Of a stretch of 64,000 nucleotides of DNA, positions 1 through 10,133 are shown piece by piece. Numbering within the stretch: the stretch's first letter is position 1; each line of letters begins with the position of its first letter. Source of the DNA: Bacillus sonorensis NBRC 101234 = KCTC 13918 (GTDB lineage: Bacteria; Bacillota; Bacilli; Bacillales; Bacillaceae); NCBI RefSeq assembly GCF_001592005.1, contig NZ_BCVZ01000001.1:186001-250000 (forward strand), given 5' to 3'. Position numbers and translations under genes: made by a program. The notes below the pieces were generated by a model that saw only the letters and a list, made by a program, of their open reading frames with translations, was not told where the DNA came from and ran no database searches.

Positions 1-767
1 TCTTTGACGGCATTCCCCTGAGTCCAGCCGATTTCAAACACCACCAGTGCCTGATCTGAGATGACAAAAGGAATTTCTTTCATGAAACGCTTATAAAACT
101 GCAATCCGTCAGCACCGTCCGTCAAAGCCCCGGCGGGTTCATGAAGGCGGACGACATCTGACAGCGTCTTCATGTCTTCCTCAGATATATAAGGCGGATT
201 CGAAACAATGACATCAGCTTTCTTCTGTTGCGTGATAAGCGGCTCAAGCAAATCGCCGCCGATGAAATCCACTTTCGCTCCAAGCCGGTCAGCATTGTGT
301 CTTGCCGTCCTTAAAGCTTGTTCCGAAATATCCGTCGCTGTGACGGCAAAACGCGGGCTCTCAAGCGCAAGGGTCACCGCAATCGCCCCGCTCCCTGTAC
401 CGACATCGACGGCTTTCAGACGATCCGTTCCGGGAAAAACCCTTTCCGCTTCGGAAAGGACCGCTTCAACGACTTCCTCTGTTTCAGGACGCGGAATCAG
501 AACGTGTTCATTTACCGAAAATTCCCGTCCGTAAAAGAACTCTTTTCCGGTGATATGTTGAACAGGCACTCCTTGATGATGAAGCTCGACAGATTTTTTG
601 AACCCCAAAAAATCAGACTCTGATATGACATCATGGAAGCTTGCCAACAATTTGCTGCGGTCGATGTTCAGCTGATCTGTCAGCAAAATTTCCGCGGCAT
701 TTCGGTCTCTTCCCGCTTCCGTCAAATAAGAAGAAGCCCACCTGAGGGCTTCGAAAATTGTTTTCAT
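1..767 (-). CDS. prmC: Release factor glutamine methyltransferase PrmC, C-terminus cut by window edge
   Basis: Transfers a methyl group from S-adenosylmethionine to the glutamine of the GGQ motif in peptide release factors. Reading the reverse strand from the ATG at 767 gives 255 residues, MKTIFEALRWASSYL onward. The SAM-binding motif DVGTGSGAIAVTLAL is near residue 118, and the hallmark SNPPYI motif, which binds the target glutamine, is near residue 190. The gene starts only 2 bases after the prfA stop, so the two form one operon in which the enzyme follows its own substrate gene. The last 30 or so residues lie outside the window. Identification is very secure. Confidence 0.95.
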   Translation of the reverse strand, partial: MKTIFEALRWASSYLTEAGRDRNAAEILLTDQLNIDRSKLLASFHDVISESDFLGFKKSVELHHQGVPVQHITGKEFFYGREFSVNEHVLIPRPETEEVVEAVLSEAERVFPGTDRLKAVDVGTGSGAIAVTLALESPRFAVTATDISEQALRTARHNADRLGAKVDFIGGDLLEPLITQQKKADVIVSNPPYISEEDMKTLSDVVRLHEPAGALTDGADGLQFYKRFMKEIPFVISDQALVVFEIGWTQGNAVK

Positions 768-769
768 GT

Positions 770-1840
770 TTAGCTCTCCGCCTGCTGAAGCTTGCTTGCC
801 TGATCCTCTACAATCAGGGCGTCAATCACTTCATCAAGCTTGCCTTCAAGAATTTGGTCGAGCTTTTGGATCGTAAGGCCGATCCTGTGGTCTGTGACGC
901 GGTTTTGCGGAAAGTTATACGTACGGATGCGCTCTGAACGGTCTCCCGTACCGACTGCCGATTTCCGGTTCTGATCATATTCGGCCTGGGCTTCCTGCTG
1001 AAACTTGTCATATATCCGCGCGCGCAAAACCTTCATCGCTTTTTCCTTGTTTTTAATCTGCGATTTCTCGTCCTGGCACGAAACGACAACACCCGTCGGC
1101 AAGTGTGTGAGGCGGACGGCGGACATCGTCGTGTTTACGCTTTGTCCTCCCGGGCCGCTTGAGGCGAAGGTATCGACGCGAATATCTTTCTCGTGGATTT
1201 CAACTTCGACTTCCTCCGCTTCCGGCAGACAGGCAACCGTTGCCGTTGACGTATGGATGCGGCCTCCTGATTCTGTTTCAGGTACACGCTGCACCCGGTG
1301 AGCGCCGTTCTCGTATTTCAGTCTTGAGTATGCTCCGTTACCATTGATCATAAAGATAATCTCTTTATAGCCGCCTGTTCCGGTCGTATTGGCTTCCATG
1401 ACTTCGGTTTTCCAGCCTTGCAGCTCAGCATAACGGGTGTACATCCGGTAAAGGTTTCCGGCAAATAATGCCGCTTCCTCACCGCCGGCCGCACCGCGGA
1501 TTTCCATGATGACGTTTTTGTCATCGTTCGGGTCTTTCGGAATAAGCAAGACCTTCAGCTGGTCTGTCAAAGTTTCGATTTCTTCCTGAAGCTCTGAGAT
1601 CTCCTCTTTTACCATATCGCGCATTTCCGGATCAAGCTTTTCCTCAAGCATCGCTTTCGCATCATTCAGCTGTTCTGATGCGCTGCGATAACGTCTATAT
1701 ACCTCAACTGTTTCCTGCAGATCGGATTGCTCTTTTGAATATTCTCTAAGCTTCTTCGGATCGTTTACGACCTCCGGATCGCTTAACAGTTCATTTAATT
1801 TTTCATAACGATCTTCTATCGATTTTAAACGGTCTAACAC
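770..1840 (-). CDS. prfA: Peptide chain release factor 1 (RF1)
   Basis: Recognises UAA and UAG stop codons on the ribosome and triggers peptide release. The GGQ motif ([12 protein letters not shown]) that enters the peptidyl-transferase centre is present, and a PET tripeptide in RVPETES sits where RF1 proteins carry the stop-codon-reading PxT. I chose the GTG at 1840 (356 residues, reading [12 protein letters not shown]) because AGAGGTG lies 6 bases upstream and the length equals the B. subtilis protein. A GTG 9 bases earlier overlaps the Shine-Dalgarno sequence. It is the first gene of the prfA-prmC operon and has a near-consensus SigA promoter just upstream. Confidence 0.96.
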   Translation of the reverse strand: MLDRLKSIEDRYEKLNELLSDPEVVNDPKKLREYSKEQSDLQETVEVYRRYRSASEQLNDAKAMLEEKLDPEMRDMVKEEISELQEEIETLTDQLKVLLIPKDPNDDKNVIMEIRGAAGGEEAALFAGNLYRMYTRYAELQGWKTEVMEANTTGTGGYKEIIFMINGNGAYSRLKYENGAHRVQRVPETESGGRIHTSTATVACLPEAEEVEVEIHEKDIRVDTFASSGPGGQSVNTTMSAVRLTHLPTGVVVSCQDEKSQIKNKEKAMKVLRARIYDKFQQEAQAEYDQNRKSAVGTGDRSERIRTYNFPQNRVTDHRIGLTIQKLDQILEGKLDEVIDALIVEDQASKLQQAES

Positions 1841-1875
1841 GCTCTTCACCTCTGTTTGCTGTGCGTAACATTCTA

Positions 1876-1904
1876 ATTATAGTATAGGGACTCTTCCCAG
1901 TCAA
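1876..1904 (-). promoter_or_regulatory. SigA promoter of prfA-prmC
   Basis: On the reverse strand TTGACT (1904-1899) and a perfect TATAAT (1881-1876) are separated by 17 bases, about 35 bases before the prfA start. The match is seen directly; activity is inferred. Confidence 0.8.
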
Positions 1905-1974
1905 AACAACCTGGCAAAAGATAGGCTCCTCCCCCTCCGCTTTGTTATACTTTAAGAAAAAAGGAGCTTATCAC

Positions 1975-2358
1975 ATGCTGAAATCGATACACCATACCGC
2001 CATCATATGCTCGGATTATGAAACTTCCAAAGCATTTTATGTCGACAAGCTTGGCCTTGAGATCATCGCTGAGACCTATAGAGAAGACCGGGATTCGTAC
2101 AAACTCGATCTCGCATTGAACGGCCGGTATATCATTGAACTGTTCTCATTTCCAAACCCGCCCGAACGTGTAACACGCCCTGAAGCAGCCGGGCTCCGCC
2201 ATTTGGCTTTTGCAGTGGACGATCTTGACCAAACCGTCAGCGAGCTGGGCCAAAAAGGCATTTCGGCTGAACCGATCCGCACAGATCCCGGTACCGGAAA
2301 ACGGTTCACGTTTTTCTCCGATCCCGACGGCCTGCCTCTGGAATTGTATGAAGCCTAG
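1975..2358 (+). CDS. ywkD: Glyoxalase/VOC-fold protein YwkD
   Basis: A 127-residue single-domain member of the vicinal oxygen chelate superfamily (glyoxalase I, extradiol dioxygenases, methylmalonyl-CoA epimerase). The beta-alpha-beta-beta-beta modules are recognisable: HHTAIICSDYETSKAFY opens the first, LRHLAFAVDDLDQTV the second, and FFSDPDGLPLELYE ends it. Metal-ligand positions are filled by H5 or H6, E in IELFSF, H in LRHLAF and E in PLELYE. The ATG at 1975 is preceded by AAGGAGC, so the in-frame ATG at 1942 is rejected. It closely resembles B. subtilis YwkD and stands alone between divergent prfA and racA. Its substrate is not known to me. Confidence 0.88.
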   Translation: MLKSIHHTAIICSDYETSKAFYVDKLGLEIIAETYREDRDSYKLDLALNGRYIIELFSFPNPPERVTRPEAAGLRHLAFAVDDLDQTVSELGQKGISAEPIRTDPGTGKRFTFFSDPDGLPLELYEA

Positions 2359-2499
2359 CACATTCCGCGGCAATCCTTGAGAAAAACCGATTTCTTTGCC
2401 GAATCCCTTCTTCTTTTGTCTAACGGGAAGGAAGCTTCCCATTCAGGTCGAATACCCCTGTTAGATGAAAAAGCCACAGGTTAAAAAGGAGGAATGACC

Positions 2500-3051
2500 A
2501 TGAATACTACGGATGCGGCAAATAAACTCGGTGTTTCAACAAAAACGATTCAGCGCTGGGTCAAACAGCTGAATTTGCCAGCCTCACGGAATGAGCTTGG
2601 CCATTATTTCTTTTCGAATGATGATATTGCCGTTTTAGAGGATGTAAAAGAACAGCTGAAAAACGGAACGCCGATGCAGGATGTCATCGTCAAGCGGCCA
2701 ACAACATCCTTCTTGATCAACAAGAATGACAGCGTTCAGCCGAAAGAGCCTGAACACCTCAGCGACATCTTTGAAGAAAAGCTGCAGCGCTTTTTGCAGC
2801 ATGAACAGTTTGAACGGGAATTGCTTCAGAAAAAAATCGCAGAACTGGAAAGGAAGCTTGAGCAAAAAGCGGATGATGTCGTCTCTTATCAGCTTCTTCA
2901 GCAAAGACGCGAACTCGAAGAAGAGAGGCAGCAAATCAAAACACTCGAACAAAAAATTCGCGAATTGGAAAGCAGCAGCATCGAAAAAGAACTGCCTCCC
3001 CGAAGAGAAGACAAACCGAAAAGAAGATTCAAATCGATCTTTTCCTTTTAA
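2500..3051 (+). CDS. racA: Polar chromosome-anchoring protein RacA
   Basis: In sporulating Bacillus, RacA binds GC-rich repeats near the origin and, through DivIVA, tethers the chromosome to the cell pole, giving the axial filament. The N-terminus is a MerR-like winged helix-turn-helix (NTTDAANKLGVSTKTIQRWVK, then NELGHYFFS). Residues 85-165 are a charged coiled coil rich in E, Q, K and L (for example LLQKKIAELERKLEQ), and the tail is basic (PKRRFKSIF). The start at 2500 has AAAGGAGG 7 bases upstream; the in-frame ATG at 2494 is only 1 base from it. Length of 183 residues fits the family. A shared terminator separates it from convergent ywkB. Confidence 0.93.
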   Translation: MNTTDAANKLGVSTKTIQRWVKQLNLPASRNELGHYFFSNDDIAVLEDVKEQLKNGTPMQDVIVKRPTTSFLINKNDSVQPKEPEHLSDIFEEKLQRFLQHEQFERELLQKKIAELERKLEQKADDVVSYQLLQQRRELEEERQQIKTLEQKIRELESSSIEKELPPRREDKPKRRFKSIFSF

Positions 3052-3060
3052 GCGCAAAAA

Positions 3061-3099
3061 AAGCTTGCAAGTCCCAAACCAGACTTGCAAGCTTTTTTC
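3061..3099. terminator. Bidirectional terminator between racA and ywkB
   Basis: An 11-bp perfect stem (3063-3073 with 3082-3092) is flanked by A-run and T-run, so it can stop transcripts from both sides. It touches the ywkB stop codon at 3100. Confidence 0.88.
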
Positions 3100-4059
3100 T
3101 TATGCGGTAATTGCGATTAAGATCGGCAGCGAAATAATGGACAGCACCGCACTGATCACAAATGCAGACGCTGTTTCAGCTTCCTGGCTTTCAAAGTTTG
3201 TAGCGATCATCGCAGCCACGGCAGAACCAGGGAATGCGACAAGAAGCACTGCTTTTGTCATGTCGGCAGAAGATAAGCCGAAAATCATGGCGATCACAAA
3301 CATTAACGCAGGCTGTGCAGCAACCTTTAACAAGGCGATGCTCAACGCAGGCACACTGAATTTGATATTGCGGATACCGACTGTTACACCGACTGCGAAC
3401 AGAGCGATACCAGATGTTGTGTCTCCGAGCATATCGAGCATTTTCTGCGGCAATTCAGGAATTTGCAGACCTAATAGCACAAGAATGATACTTGCGAGCG
3501 GTGCAAAAGCCAACGGCTCAGACAAACCGTGCAAAATGGATTTTCCTGTCACTTTCCAAATGCTCTCATTGTTGTTTTCATCTTGTTTTTTAGATGAACG
3601 TCCTACAGTACCTACAATAATTGCCAAAGGATCGAGCATCGCATTGACGACGATTCCTGTAATCGCGATCGGAATCGCGACTTCCTGCATCCCGAACAAG
3701 CTTCCCAAAACCGGAATTCCCATAAAAGCAAATGTCGGCTGGGCAGAGTTTAACGAAAACATTGACGCATCCGTTAAATCGTATTTAAATAAAAATCTCA
3801 AAATAAGTAATATAATGACGTAAAAACCGACGATTCCGACAATCAGTGAAATCATCAACGGAATTTGGCTATAAAATTTATCTTTCGGCGTAGACAAGAT
3901 GCTTGAAACAAAGTGAGCGGGAAGCGCATATTTCGTAACGAGCGTACTTACCCCTTTTGCTGATTTCGCATCATAACTTCCAAAATGACCGGCAAACCAT
4001 CCCAGCGCAATAACAAAAAATATTGGCGCAAGGAGGATTAAAATATTTAAAAAGCTCAA
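3100..4059 (-). CDS. ywkB: Auxin efflux carrier (AEC) family transporter YwkB
   Basis: A 319-residue integral membrane protein with about ten hydrophobic segments and the AEC-family split in the middle by a hydrophilic loop (residues ~155-180, [14 protein letters not shown]). Family members include malate and malonate permeases, and the gene lies downstream of the malic enzyme gene maeA on the same strand, so a dicarboxylate role is a reasonable inference. The start is TTG at 4059, supported by AGGAGG 7 bases upstream. B. subtilis has the same maeA-ywkB pair. The substrate is unproven from sequence. Confidence 0.85.
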   Translation of the reverse strand: MSFLNILILLAPIFFVIALGWFAGHFGSYDAKSAKGVSTLVTKYALPAHFVSSILSTPKDKFYSQIPLMISLIVGIVGFYVIILLILRFLFKYDLTDASMFSLNSAQPTFAFMGIPVLGSLFGMQEVAIPIAITGIVVNAMLDPLAIIVGTVGRSSKKQDENNNESIWKVTGKSILHGLSEPLAFAPLASIILVLLGLQIPELPQKMLDMLGDTTSGIALFAVGVTVGIRNIKFSVPALSIALLKVAAQPALMFVIAMIFGLSSADMTKAVLLVAFPGSAVAAMIATNFESQEAETASAFVISAVLSIISLPILIAITA

Positions 4060-4102
4060 AGCTGTTTCCTCCTCTATGTTGTCCCATTGGATCAGGACTT
4101 GG

Positions 4103-4245
4103 TAATTAACGGCGGCCGGACAGCATTCGGACCGCCGATCCCTCTTTTACAGGATATCGTGACAGCAGAATATCCGCCGATCCTGAAGTTACAGATCTTG
4201 ATCGCGGCGCTTGGACAGGACGTCCAAGCTTTCAGCCGCGAAACA
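4103..4245 (-). other. Structured GC-rich spacer between maeA and ywkB
   Basis: The 215-bp spacer holds no convincing gene. A compound hairpin has an outer 6-bp stem CGCGGC/GCCGCG (4203-4208 with 4235-4240) and an inner 8-bp stem GCTTGGAC/GTCCAAGC (4209-4216 with 4222-4229, loop AGGAC). A weaker pairing GGCGG/CCGCC spans about 4111-4136. No T-run follows on the transcribed strand, so it does not look like an intrinsic terminator; an mRNA processing or stability element is possible. Confidence 0.4.
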
Positions 4246-4274
4246 TATTTTTATCCTTTCCTTAGCGGAAAATA

Positions 4275-5978
4275 TTAGTCACGTTTTGCGACAATCGTTT
4301 TATACTCAGGACGCCACATTGCATCGCGCACTGCTTGTTCAATATCGTCCGGCTGAACCCGGGCCACTCCGTCTTTCATAGCTGCTTTTACCACATCTAT
4401 TGCAACTTGAATGGACACATCTTGAAGATCATCAATTTTCGGAAGCAGCCCCGCACCAGGTTTCTCATTATCAACCATTTTTGCAACTGCATTTGCGGAT
4501 GCCGCAAACATTCCATTGGTGATCACTTTCGCTTTTGCAACGATCGTTCCAAGCCCCAGTCCAGGGAAAACAAAAGCATTGTTTGATTGTCCAATTTCAT
4601 GCGACACACCGTTGTAAGTGACTGGTTCAAACGGGCTGCCTGTTGCGATCAATGCTTTTCCGTCAGTCCATTTGAACAGATCTTCCGGAACAGCTTCAGC
4701 AAGCGGTGTAGGGTTTGACATCGGCAAAATAACCGGACGCTCTGTGTGTGCCGCCATTTCTTTTACAATTTCCTCTGTGAAGGCTCCCGCCACACCAGAT
4801 GTACCAATTAAAATGGTTGGCTTCACTTGGCGAACAACTTCTTCGAACGAAATTTCGCCTTTATCATTGCGTTTCCAATCTTTCACTTCGTCTGTCGTGC
4901 GCAAGTACGGCTCTTGGAAGTCGCGGATATCATCCATACCCTCGATTAACAGTCCTCTGTAATCGACTGTCCAGAACGCCTGATTGGCTTCTTCGGCAGA
5001 CAGTCCTTCAAGAACCATCGTGTCACGGATTTGATCAGCAATTCCGATGCCGGCAGATCCCGGTCCGAAGATGACAACGCGGTGCTCTTTTAATGATGTT
5101 CCAGTTCTTTTAACAGCCGCTAAAATGGCCGCCAGCGTAATCGCTCCTGTTCCTTGGATATCATCATTAAATGTCGCAATTTTATCATTATATTTACCCA
5201 TAATATTGCGGGCGTTTTTATTTCCGAAATCCTCCCAGTGCAGAAGCGCATTAGGGAAATATTTCAATGCTGTATTCACATAAGCGTCGATGAATTCATC
5301 ATAACGTTCGCCTTGTACACGTGGATGACGGTTTCCGATGTACAATGGATCGTTGAGAAGCTTTTCATTATTCGTTCCGACATCAAGCACAACCGGAATC
5401 ACGCGGTTCGGATCAATTCCCGCCGCGGCCGTGTAAACAGCAAGCTTACCAATCGCAATATTGATGCCTCCGACACCCCAGTCGCCGATTCCGAGAATGC
5501 TTTCAGAGTCAGTGGCAACGATTAAATCAATGTCATCAGCTGAAGCTTTAAGATTTTTAAACGCTGTGTCAATTCCGGCAATATCATCGATAGATAAGTA
5601 GACGCCATGCGGTCTGCGATATTCATGGCTGTATTCCTGAATCGCTTCCCCGACAGTCGGTGTATAAACAACCGGCAGCATTTCACGAAGGTGATTTTGT
5701 AATAATTTATAAAAAAGCACTTCATTCCGGTTTTGAAGATCGTTTAAGTATACGTTTTGGCGAAGGCGGTCAGGCTGTGCTGAAAACTGTTCATATGCAC
5801 GTTCTGCCTGTTGATCAAGACTAAGTACTGTTGGCGGCAGCAGACCTTCAAGACCGAGATCTCTTCTCTCTTCAAGAGTAAAGGCCACCCCTTTATTTAA
5901 CGCAGGAATCGATAATACGTCTTTTCCTCTTAAAGAAGTCTCTAAATATCCTTCCTTCGTTTTTTTCATGTTATTCAC
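4275..5978 (-). CDS. maeA: NAD-dependent malic enzyme MaeA
   Basis: Oxidatively decarboxylates malate to pyruvate with NAD, feeding pyruvate during growth on malate. At 567 residues it belongs to the long SfcA-type malic enzymes. Visible motifs are [12 protein letters not shown] (catalytic Tyr), the substrate-binding region around [28 protein letters not shown] (metal-binding Asp residues) and the NAD-binding [14 protein letters not shown] near residue 310. The start is GTG at 5978 preceded by GAAGGT. In B. subtilis maeA (ywkA) is induced by malate through the MalK-MalR two-component system; no regulator gene is nearby here. ywkB follows on the same strand. Confidence 0.95.
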   Translation of the reverse strand: MNNMKKTKEGYLETSLRGKDVLSIPALNKGVAFTLEERRDLGLEGLLPPTVLSLDQQAERAYEQFSAQPDRLRQNVYLNDLQNRNEVLFYKLLQNHLREMLPVVYTPTVGEAIQEYSHEYRRPHGVYLSIDDIAGIDTAFKNLKASADDIDLIVATDSESILGIGDWGVGGINIAIGKLAVYTAAAGIDPNRVIPVVLDVGTNNEKLLNDPLYIGNRHPRVQGERYDEFIDAYVNTALKYFPNALLHWEDFGNKNARNIMGKYNDKIATFNDDIQGTGAITLAAILAAVKRTGTSLKEHRVVIFGPGSAGIGIADQIRDTMVLEGLSAEEANQAFWTVDYRGLLIEGMDDIRDFQEPYLRTTDEVKDWKRNDKGEISFEEVVRQVKPTILIGTSGVAGAFTEEIVKEMAAHTERPVILPMSNPTPLAEAVPEDLFKWTDGKALIATGSPFEPVTYNGVSHEIGQSNNAFVFPGLGLGTIVAKAKVITNGMFAASANAVAKMVDNEKPGAGLLPKIDDLQDVSIQVAIDVVKAAMKDGVARVQPDDIEQAVRDAMWRPEYKTIVAKRD

Positions 5979-6142
5979 ACTAATTACCTTCTTTCTTAAA
6001 ATGTTAATAAGGTGAAATAATTACAATGAGCTAGTGAGGCATTTGTCACACATTTGGATTTGTCAATTTTGAACGCGCGTTTTTGACAATAATCTGAACA
6101 ATACCTAAAACCTATTTACATTTTTTCTGACTACAGTAAGTC

Positions 6143-6171
6143 ATTTTATGCCTGCTTTTGTCATAATTCAA
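6143..6171 (-). promoter_or_regulatory. Candidate SigA promoter of maeA
   Basis: On the reverse strand TTGAAT (6171-6166), 17 bases, TAAAAT (6148-6143). A small palindrome TGACT-N6-AGTCA at 6128-6143 lies at the expected start point and could be an operator. The 5979-6253 stretch is otherwise AT-rich leader of about 160 bases with no gene. Confidence 0.55.
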
Positions 6172-6253
6172 GCGATGAAAATTAGATAATTTTTTCGTAT
6201 CCTTAAATAAGTTTTTTAATTACAATTATTCACACAAAAAGAATTCAATAAAA

Positions 6254-6280
6254 AAAACACTTGTTATTACCAAGTGTTTT
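6254..6280 (-). terminator. Terminator downstream of tdk
   Basis: Ten-base stem AAAACACTTG/CAAGTGTTTT (6254-6263 with 6271-6280), loop of 7, followed by a T-run on the reverse strand. Confidence 0.85.
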
Positions 6281-6333
6281 TCCACGATATTTTTTTATCA
6301 AACATATGACGGACAATCAATGTTCCTTTACCT

Positions 6334-6918
6334 TTATTCCGGCTTTCCCGGCACTTCATGGTGGTGGCGGCAGCGCGGTTCGTACGCTTCAGATGCGCCC
6401 ACCAAAATGACCGGATCATGGTATGAGGCCGGTTTTCCATTGATCAGCCGCTGGGTCCTGCTTGCGGGGGAACCGCAGACAGAACATACCGCTTGCAGTT
6501 TGGTCACCGTTTCCGCCAATGCCATCAAATCCGGTACTACACCGAAGGGCTCTCCGCGAAAGTCTTGATCAAGTCCGGCGGCAATGACGCGGTAACCTTG
6601 ATCTGCCAGAGCGGTTAAAGTATCGATAATCGTTTCATCAAAAAATTGCACTTCATCAACGCCGATCACATCCGTTTTTTCACTGATGTGTTCAAATATT
6701 TCTTTTGGAGACGTAATCGAGTGGCATACAATGGCTGTCCCATTATGAGACACAATGGAATCGTCGCTGTAGCGATTATCGATCGCAGGCTTAAACACTT
6801 TCACTTCCTGCTTTGCAAATGTCGCTCTTTTGACCCGGCGGATCAGCTCTTCCGATTTACCTGAAAACATGCTTCCGCATATGAGTTCAAGCCAGCCGCT
6901 TTGCTTCATGATGTACAT
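6334..6918 (-). CDS. tdk: Thymidine kinase
   Basis: Phosphorylates thymidine to dTMP with ATP in pyrimidine salvage. The 194-residue type II enzyme shows the P-loop GSMFSGKS (residues ~15-22), the Walker B/catalytic DEVQFF near residue 90, the lasso-domain zinc ligands CSVCG and CRHHH, and the thymidine-binding region [10 protein letters not shown]. The start MYIMKQSGW matches the B. subtilis protein. It lies between rpmE and maeA, with its own terminator. Confidence 0.96.
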   Translation of the reverse strand: MYIMKQSGWLELICGSMFSGKSEELIRRVKRATFAKQEVKVFKPAIDNRYSDDSIVSHNGTAIVCHSITSPKEIFEHISEKTDVIGVDEVQFFDETIIDTLTALADQGYRVIAAGLDQDFRGEPFGVVPDLMALAETVTKLQAVCSVCGSPASRTQRLINGKPASYHDPVILVGASEAYEPRCRHHHEVPGKPE

Positions 6919-6954
6919 TGTCTTTAACCCCTCTCCAGCGATTTATGGCACGTA

Positions 6955-6985
6955 AAAAACAGGCAAGAAAACATTCCTGCCTGTT
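6955..6985 (-). terminator. Terminator downstream of rpmE
   Basis: Reverse-strand hairpin AACAGGCA...TGCCTGTT followed by a T-run, about 15 bases after the rpmE stop codon. Confidence 0.82.
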
Positions 6986-6999
6986 GATAATATCTATTA

Positions 7000-7284
<285 letters not shown>

Positions 7285-7325
7285 TTATAACAGCGATCTG
7301 GACGTTTTGCAAACTAAAGTTTCTA

Positions 7326-8609
7326 CTAGCGTCTGGCCGCCGACATATTAGATTGCTTCCATTCCTGAATCAGCATATCGAAGAATTCCTGGTTTGTTTT
7401 GGTCTTTTTCATTTTTCTCATGAATTTCTCTACAAAGTCCGGTGTGTCGGACATTGTTTTGCGAATGGACCACAGGCGGTCAAGGTGTTCTTTCGGAACA
7501 AGAAGCTCTTCTTTACGCGTACCCGAACGGCGGATATCAATGGCAGGGAAAATTCTTCTTTCCGCAAGAGAACGGTCAAGGTGGAGCTCCATGTTTCCGG
7601 TTCCTTTAAACTCTTCATAAATGACATCATCCATGCGCGATCCTGTGTCCACAAGCGCAGTCGCCAATATTGTCAGGCTTCCGCCCTCTTCAATGTTCCG
7701 CGCCGCTCCAAAGAACCGCTTCGGACGGTGGAACGCTCCAGGGTCTATCCCCCCTGACAAAGTTCTGCCGCTTGGCGGAATGACTAAGTTGTAGGCCCGG
7801 GCCAGCCTTGTGATGCTGTCCATTAGAATGATGACGTCTTTTTTATGCTCGACGAGCCTCATGGCACGCTCCAACACAAGCTCGGCCACCTTAATATGGT
7901 TTTCAGGCACTTCATCAAAAGTCGAGCTGACGACATCTCCGGCCACTGAACGTTCGATATCTGTGACTTCCTCAGGCCGTTCATCAATCAGCAGGACGAT
8001 CAGCTCTGCCTCAGGATGATTCGTCGTGATGCTGTTCGCAATTTCCTTCAAGAGAATGGTTTTACCCGCTTTAGGCGGCGCCACAATCAATCCGCGCTGT
8101 CCAAAGCCGACCGGCGCCATCATGTCCATGATTCTCGTCGACAGATGATTAGGCTTCGTTTCCAGCACCATCTGGCGATCAGGATAAAGAGGCGTTAGAG
8201 CCGGGAAATGCACGCGTTCTTTGGCTGATTCGGGATCATCCCCATTGACAGCTTCAACATGGAGAAGACCGTAGTACCGCTCGTTTTCTTTTGGAGGCCG
8301 GACCTTTCCCGACACTTTGTCGCCGTTTCTCAAATCAAAGCGGCGGATTTGAGAAGCGGAAATATAGATATCTTCTGAGCTTGGCGAATAATTAATCGGC
8401 CTCAGAAAACCAAAACCTTCCGATTGGATTATCTCCAGAACGCCTTCCATAAACAAAAGATCTTCCTGTTCGGCATTGGCTTTCAAAATGGCGAAAATCA
8501 GTTCCTTTTTTGTCAGTTTGCTGTAATACGAGATTTTGTAATGTCTCGCCAGCTCATACAGCTCTTTTAATTTCATATTTTCTAAAGATGAAATGGATAC
8601 ATCTTTCAC
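7326..8609 (-). CDS. rho: Transcription termination factor Rho
   Basis: RNA-dependent ATPase/helicase hexamer that ends transcription and suppresses antisense transcription in Bacillus. The order is: Rho N-terminal domain ([18 protein letters not shown]), cold-shock-type RNA-binding domain (EGFGFLRP), Walker A APPKAGKT near residue 175, Walker [16 protein letters not shown], and the R-loop region. The start chosen is GTG at 8609 (427 residues, reading KDVSISS), matching the B. subtilis length; an in-frame GTG at 8621 cannot be excluded because the Shine-Dalgarno sequence is weak. The leader is unusually long (see the upstream entries). Confidence 0.96.
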   Translation of the reverse strand: MKDVSISSLENMKLKELYELARHYKISYYSKLTKKELIFAILKANAEQEDLLFMEGVLEIIQSEGFGFLRPINYSPSSEDIYISASQIRRFDLRNGDKVSGKVRPPKENERYYGLLHVEAVNGDDPESAKERVHFPALTPLYPDRQMVLETKPNHLSTRIMDMMAPVGFGQRGLIVAPPKAGKTILLKEIANSITTNHPEAELIVLLIDERPEEVTDIERSVAGDVVSSTFDEVPENHIKVAELVLERAMRLVEHKKDVIILMDSITRLARAYNLVIPPSGRTLSGGIDPGAFHRPKRFFGAARNIEEGGSLTILATALVDTGSRMDDVIYEEFKGTGNMELHLDRSLAERRIFPAIDIRRSGTRKEELLVPKEHLDRLWSIRKTMSDTPDFVEKFMRKMKKTKTNQEFFDMLIQEWKQSNMSAARR

Positions 8610-9062
8610 TAAGAACACCACGCTTTTCTAATCATATAAATTTGCTTTTTGTCCCATAACATTTAACAGAGACGCTTTTATTGATACAGCCGATGTCAGC
8701 TTCTATCGGCAACGCTTCCACCCATATATATCGACGAATTGAAAAGGATTATAAGTATGAGTCGAGAAAGAAGCGAGGACTTAACAAGAGAAGATTATCG
8801 CATATCATGTTGATGCGGCAGGAATTTCGGCTCTCCCTTCCAGAACAGGGAGGCCCGGAAAAAATTTCGCAGCACTCTTTATTTTTACCTTATTTGACGA
8901 TCATATTCAACTTCATTTGTGTTTTGACATAAAATTGATAGAGATGACTCTGTTTTGAAAACGAAGCATGCCCGCTCATGAGGCACGGTAAGAAGCATCA
9001 AGCCGCCTGCAATTGTACCAGAATGCTTTCATCCGTTCAATTCATACGGCGAATACAGGGGA
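8610..9062 (-). promoter_or_regulatory. Long rho leader with two candidate promoters
   Basis: No gene is convincing in this 450-bp gap. Two SigA-like promoters face rho: TTGAAT (8910-8905), 17 bases, TAAAAA (8887-8882); and TTGAAC (9040-9035), 17 bases, TACAAT (9017-9012). They would give leaders of about 265 and 395 nt. A hairpin GGCCTCCCT...AGGGAGAGCC lies about 8833-8858. B. subtilis rho is reported to be autoregulated by termination within a long leader, so this gap probably has the same job. Confidence 0.5.
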
Positions 9063-9093
9063 AAAGCGGGTCGTCAATGATTCCCCGCTTTTT
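9063..9093 (-). terminator. Terminator downstream of glpX
   Basis: Reverse-strand stem AAAAGCGGG/CCCGCTTTT ending 8 bases past the glpX stop, with T residues following. Confidence 0.75.
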
Positions 9094-9100
9094 CTTTCCT

Positions 9101-10066
9101 TTAAGGCCGAATGACCAGGTTAGGCTTTTTCTTTAGGCTGTGTCTGCCGTCGACAAACCGGACAGTTCCGGATTTGGCTCTCATGACGACGCTGTGCGTT
9201 GTTCCAACAGATCCTTTAAATTGGACGCCTTTCAGCAGCTCTCCGTCTGTCACGCCTGTCGCAGCAAAAATCGCGTCGTCGCCTTTGACGAGATCCTCCA
9301 TGCGCAGCACTTTAGACGTATCAAGGCCCATTTTTTCACATCGTTTCAGCTCTTCTTCATTTTGCGGAAGCAGCTTGCCGTGGATTTCTCCTCCAAGGGC
9401 TTTCAGGGCCACTGCAGATAAAACGCCTTCCGGGGCTCCTCCCGAACCGAATAAAATGTCAACACCCGTATGATCAAAAGCGGTGTTGATCGCGCCGGCT
9501 ACATCACCGTCGTTGATCAGCTTAATTCTCGCGCCGGCTTCCCGGAGTTCGTGAATGATCTTTTCGTGGCGCGGACGGTTCAAAATGGTTGCCACGACAT
9601 CTTCAACATCTTTATTTTTGGCTTTTGCCACGGCCTTCAAGTTATCAATAACCGGCGCCTCAATATCGATGCAGCCGACTGCTTCAGGGCCAACAGCGAT
9701 TTTATCCATGTACATGTCGGGCGCGTTCAAAAGGTTTCCGTGATCCGCAACTGCGATAACGGCTAGGGCATTCCAGCCGCCGCTCGCTACGATGTTCGTT
9801 CCTTCAAGCGGATCGACCGCCACGTCTACACGGGGACCGTAGCCGTTCCCAAGCTTTTCTCCAATATAAAGCATAGGGGCCTCATCCATTTCGCCTTCAC
9901 CGATAACGACTGTCCCCTTCATCGGAATGGTGTCAAACACATCCCTCATGGCACTTGTCGCCGCGTCATCGGCTTCGTCTTTTTTTCCCCTTCCCATCCA
10001 GCGCGCCGACTTAAGCGCAGCCGCTTCTGTTACACGTACAAGTTCCATTGATAAGCTTCTTTCCAT
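9101..10066 (-). CDS. glpX: Fructose-1,6-bisphosphatase class II
   Basis: Hydrolyses fructose-1,6-bisphosphate to fructose-6-phosphate in gluconeogenesis. The 321-residue protein carries the lithium-sensitive phosphatase signature: [15 protein letters not shown] and VDPLEGTN (metal-binding acidic residues), and [10 protein letters not shown] toward the substrate pocket. B. subtilis GlpX (YwjI) is the same length. The ATG at 10066 ([10 protein letters not shown]) was chosen over one at 10090 by conservation, with AGGAG 11 bases upstream. It lies 67 bases after murAB with no terminator between, so the two are probably cotranscribed. Confidence 0.95.
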   Translation of the reverse strand: MERSLSMELVRVTEAAALKSARWMGRGKKDEADDAATSAMRDVFDTIPMKGTVVIGEGEMDEAPMLYIGEKLGNGYGPRVDVAVDPLEGTNIVASGGWNALAVIAVADHGNLLNAPDMYMDKIAVGPEAVGCIDIEAPVIDNLKAVAKAKNKDVEDVVATILNRPRHEKIIHELREAGARIKLINDGDVAGAINTAFDHTGVDILFGSGGAPEGVLSAVALKALGGEIHGKLLPQNEEELKRCEKMGLDTSKVLRMEDLVKGDDAIFAATGVTDGELLKGVQFKGSVGTTHSVVMRAKSGTVRFVDGRHSLKKKPNLVIRP

Positions 10067-10133
10067 TCCTATCTGATCTCCTCTCACCAATCTAGAATCG
10101 GTTTTTGTATGTCATGTAACTGCCTTCCATCCG

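Noticed and set aside
2726-3823. A 365-codon plus-strand frame running through racA and across ywkB
   Set aside because: It is out of frame in racA and antisense to ywkB, crosses their shared terminator, and has no ribosome site or protein-like pattern.
4087-4278. A 63-codon plus-strand frame in the maeA-ywkB spacer
   Set aside because: No ribosome site, no recognisable family; the spacer is better explained as structured non-coding RNA.
8681-8932. An 83-codon plus-strand frame in the rho leader
   Set aside because: No Shine-Dalgarno sequence or conserved pattern; it overlaps candidate rho promoters on the other strand.
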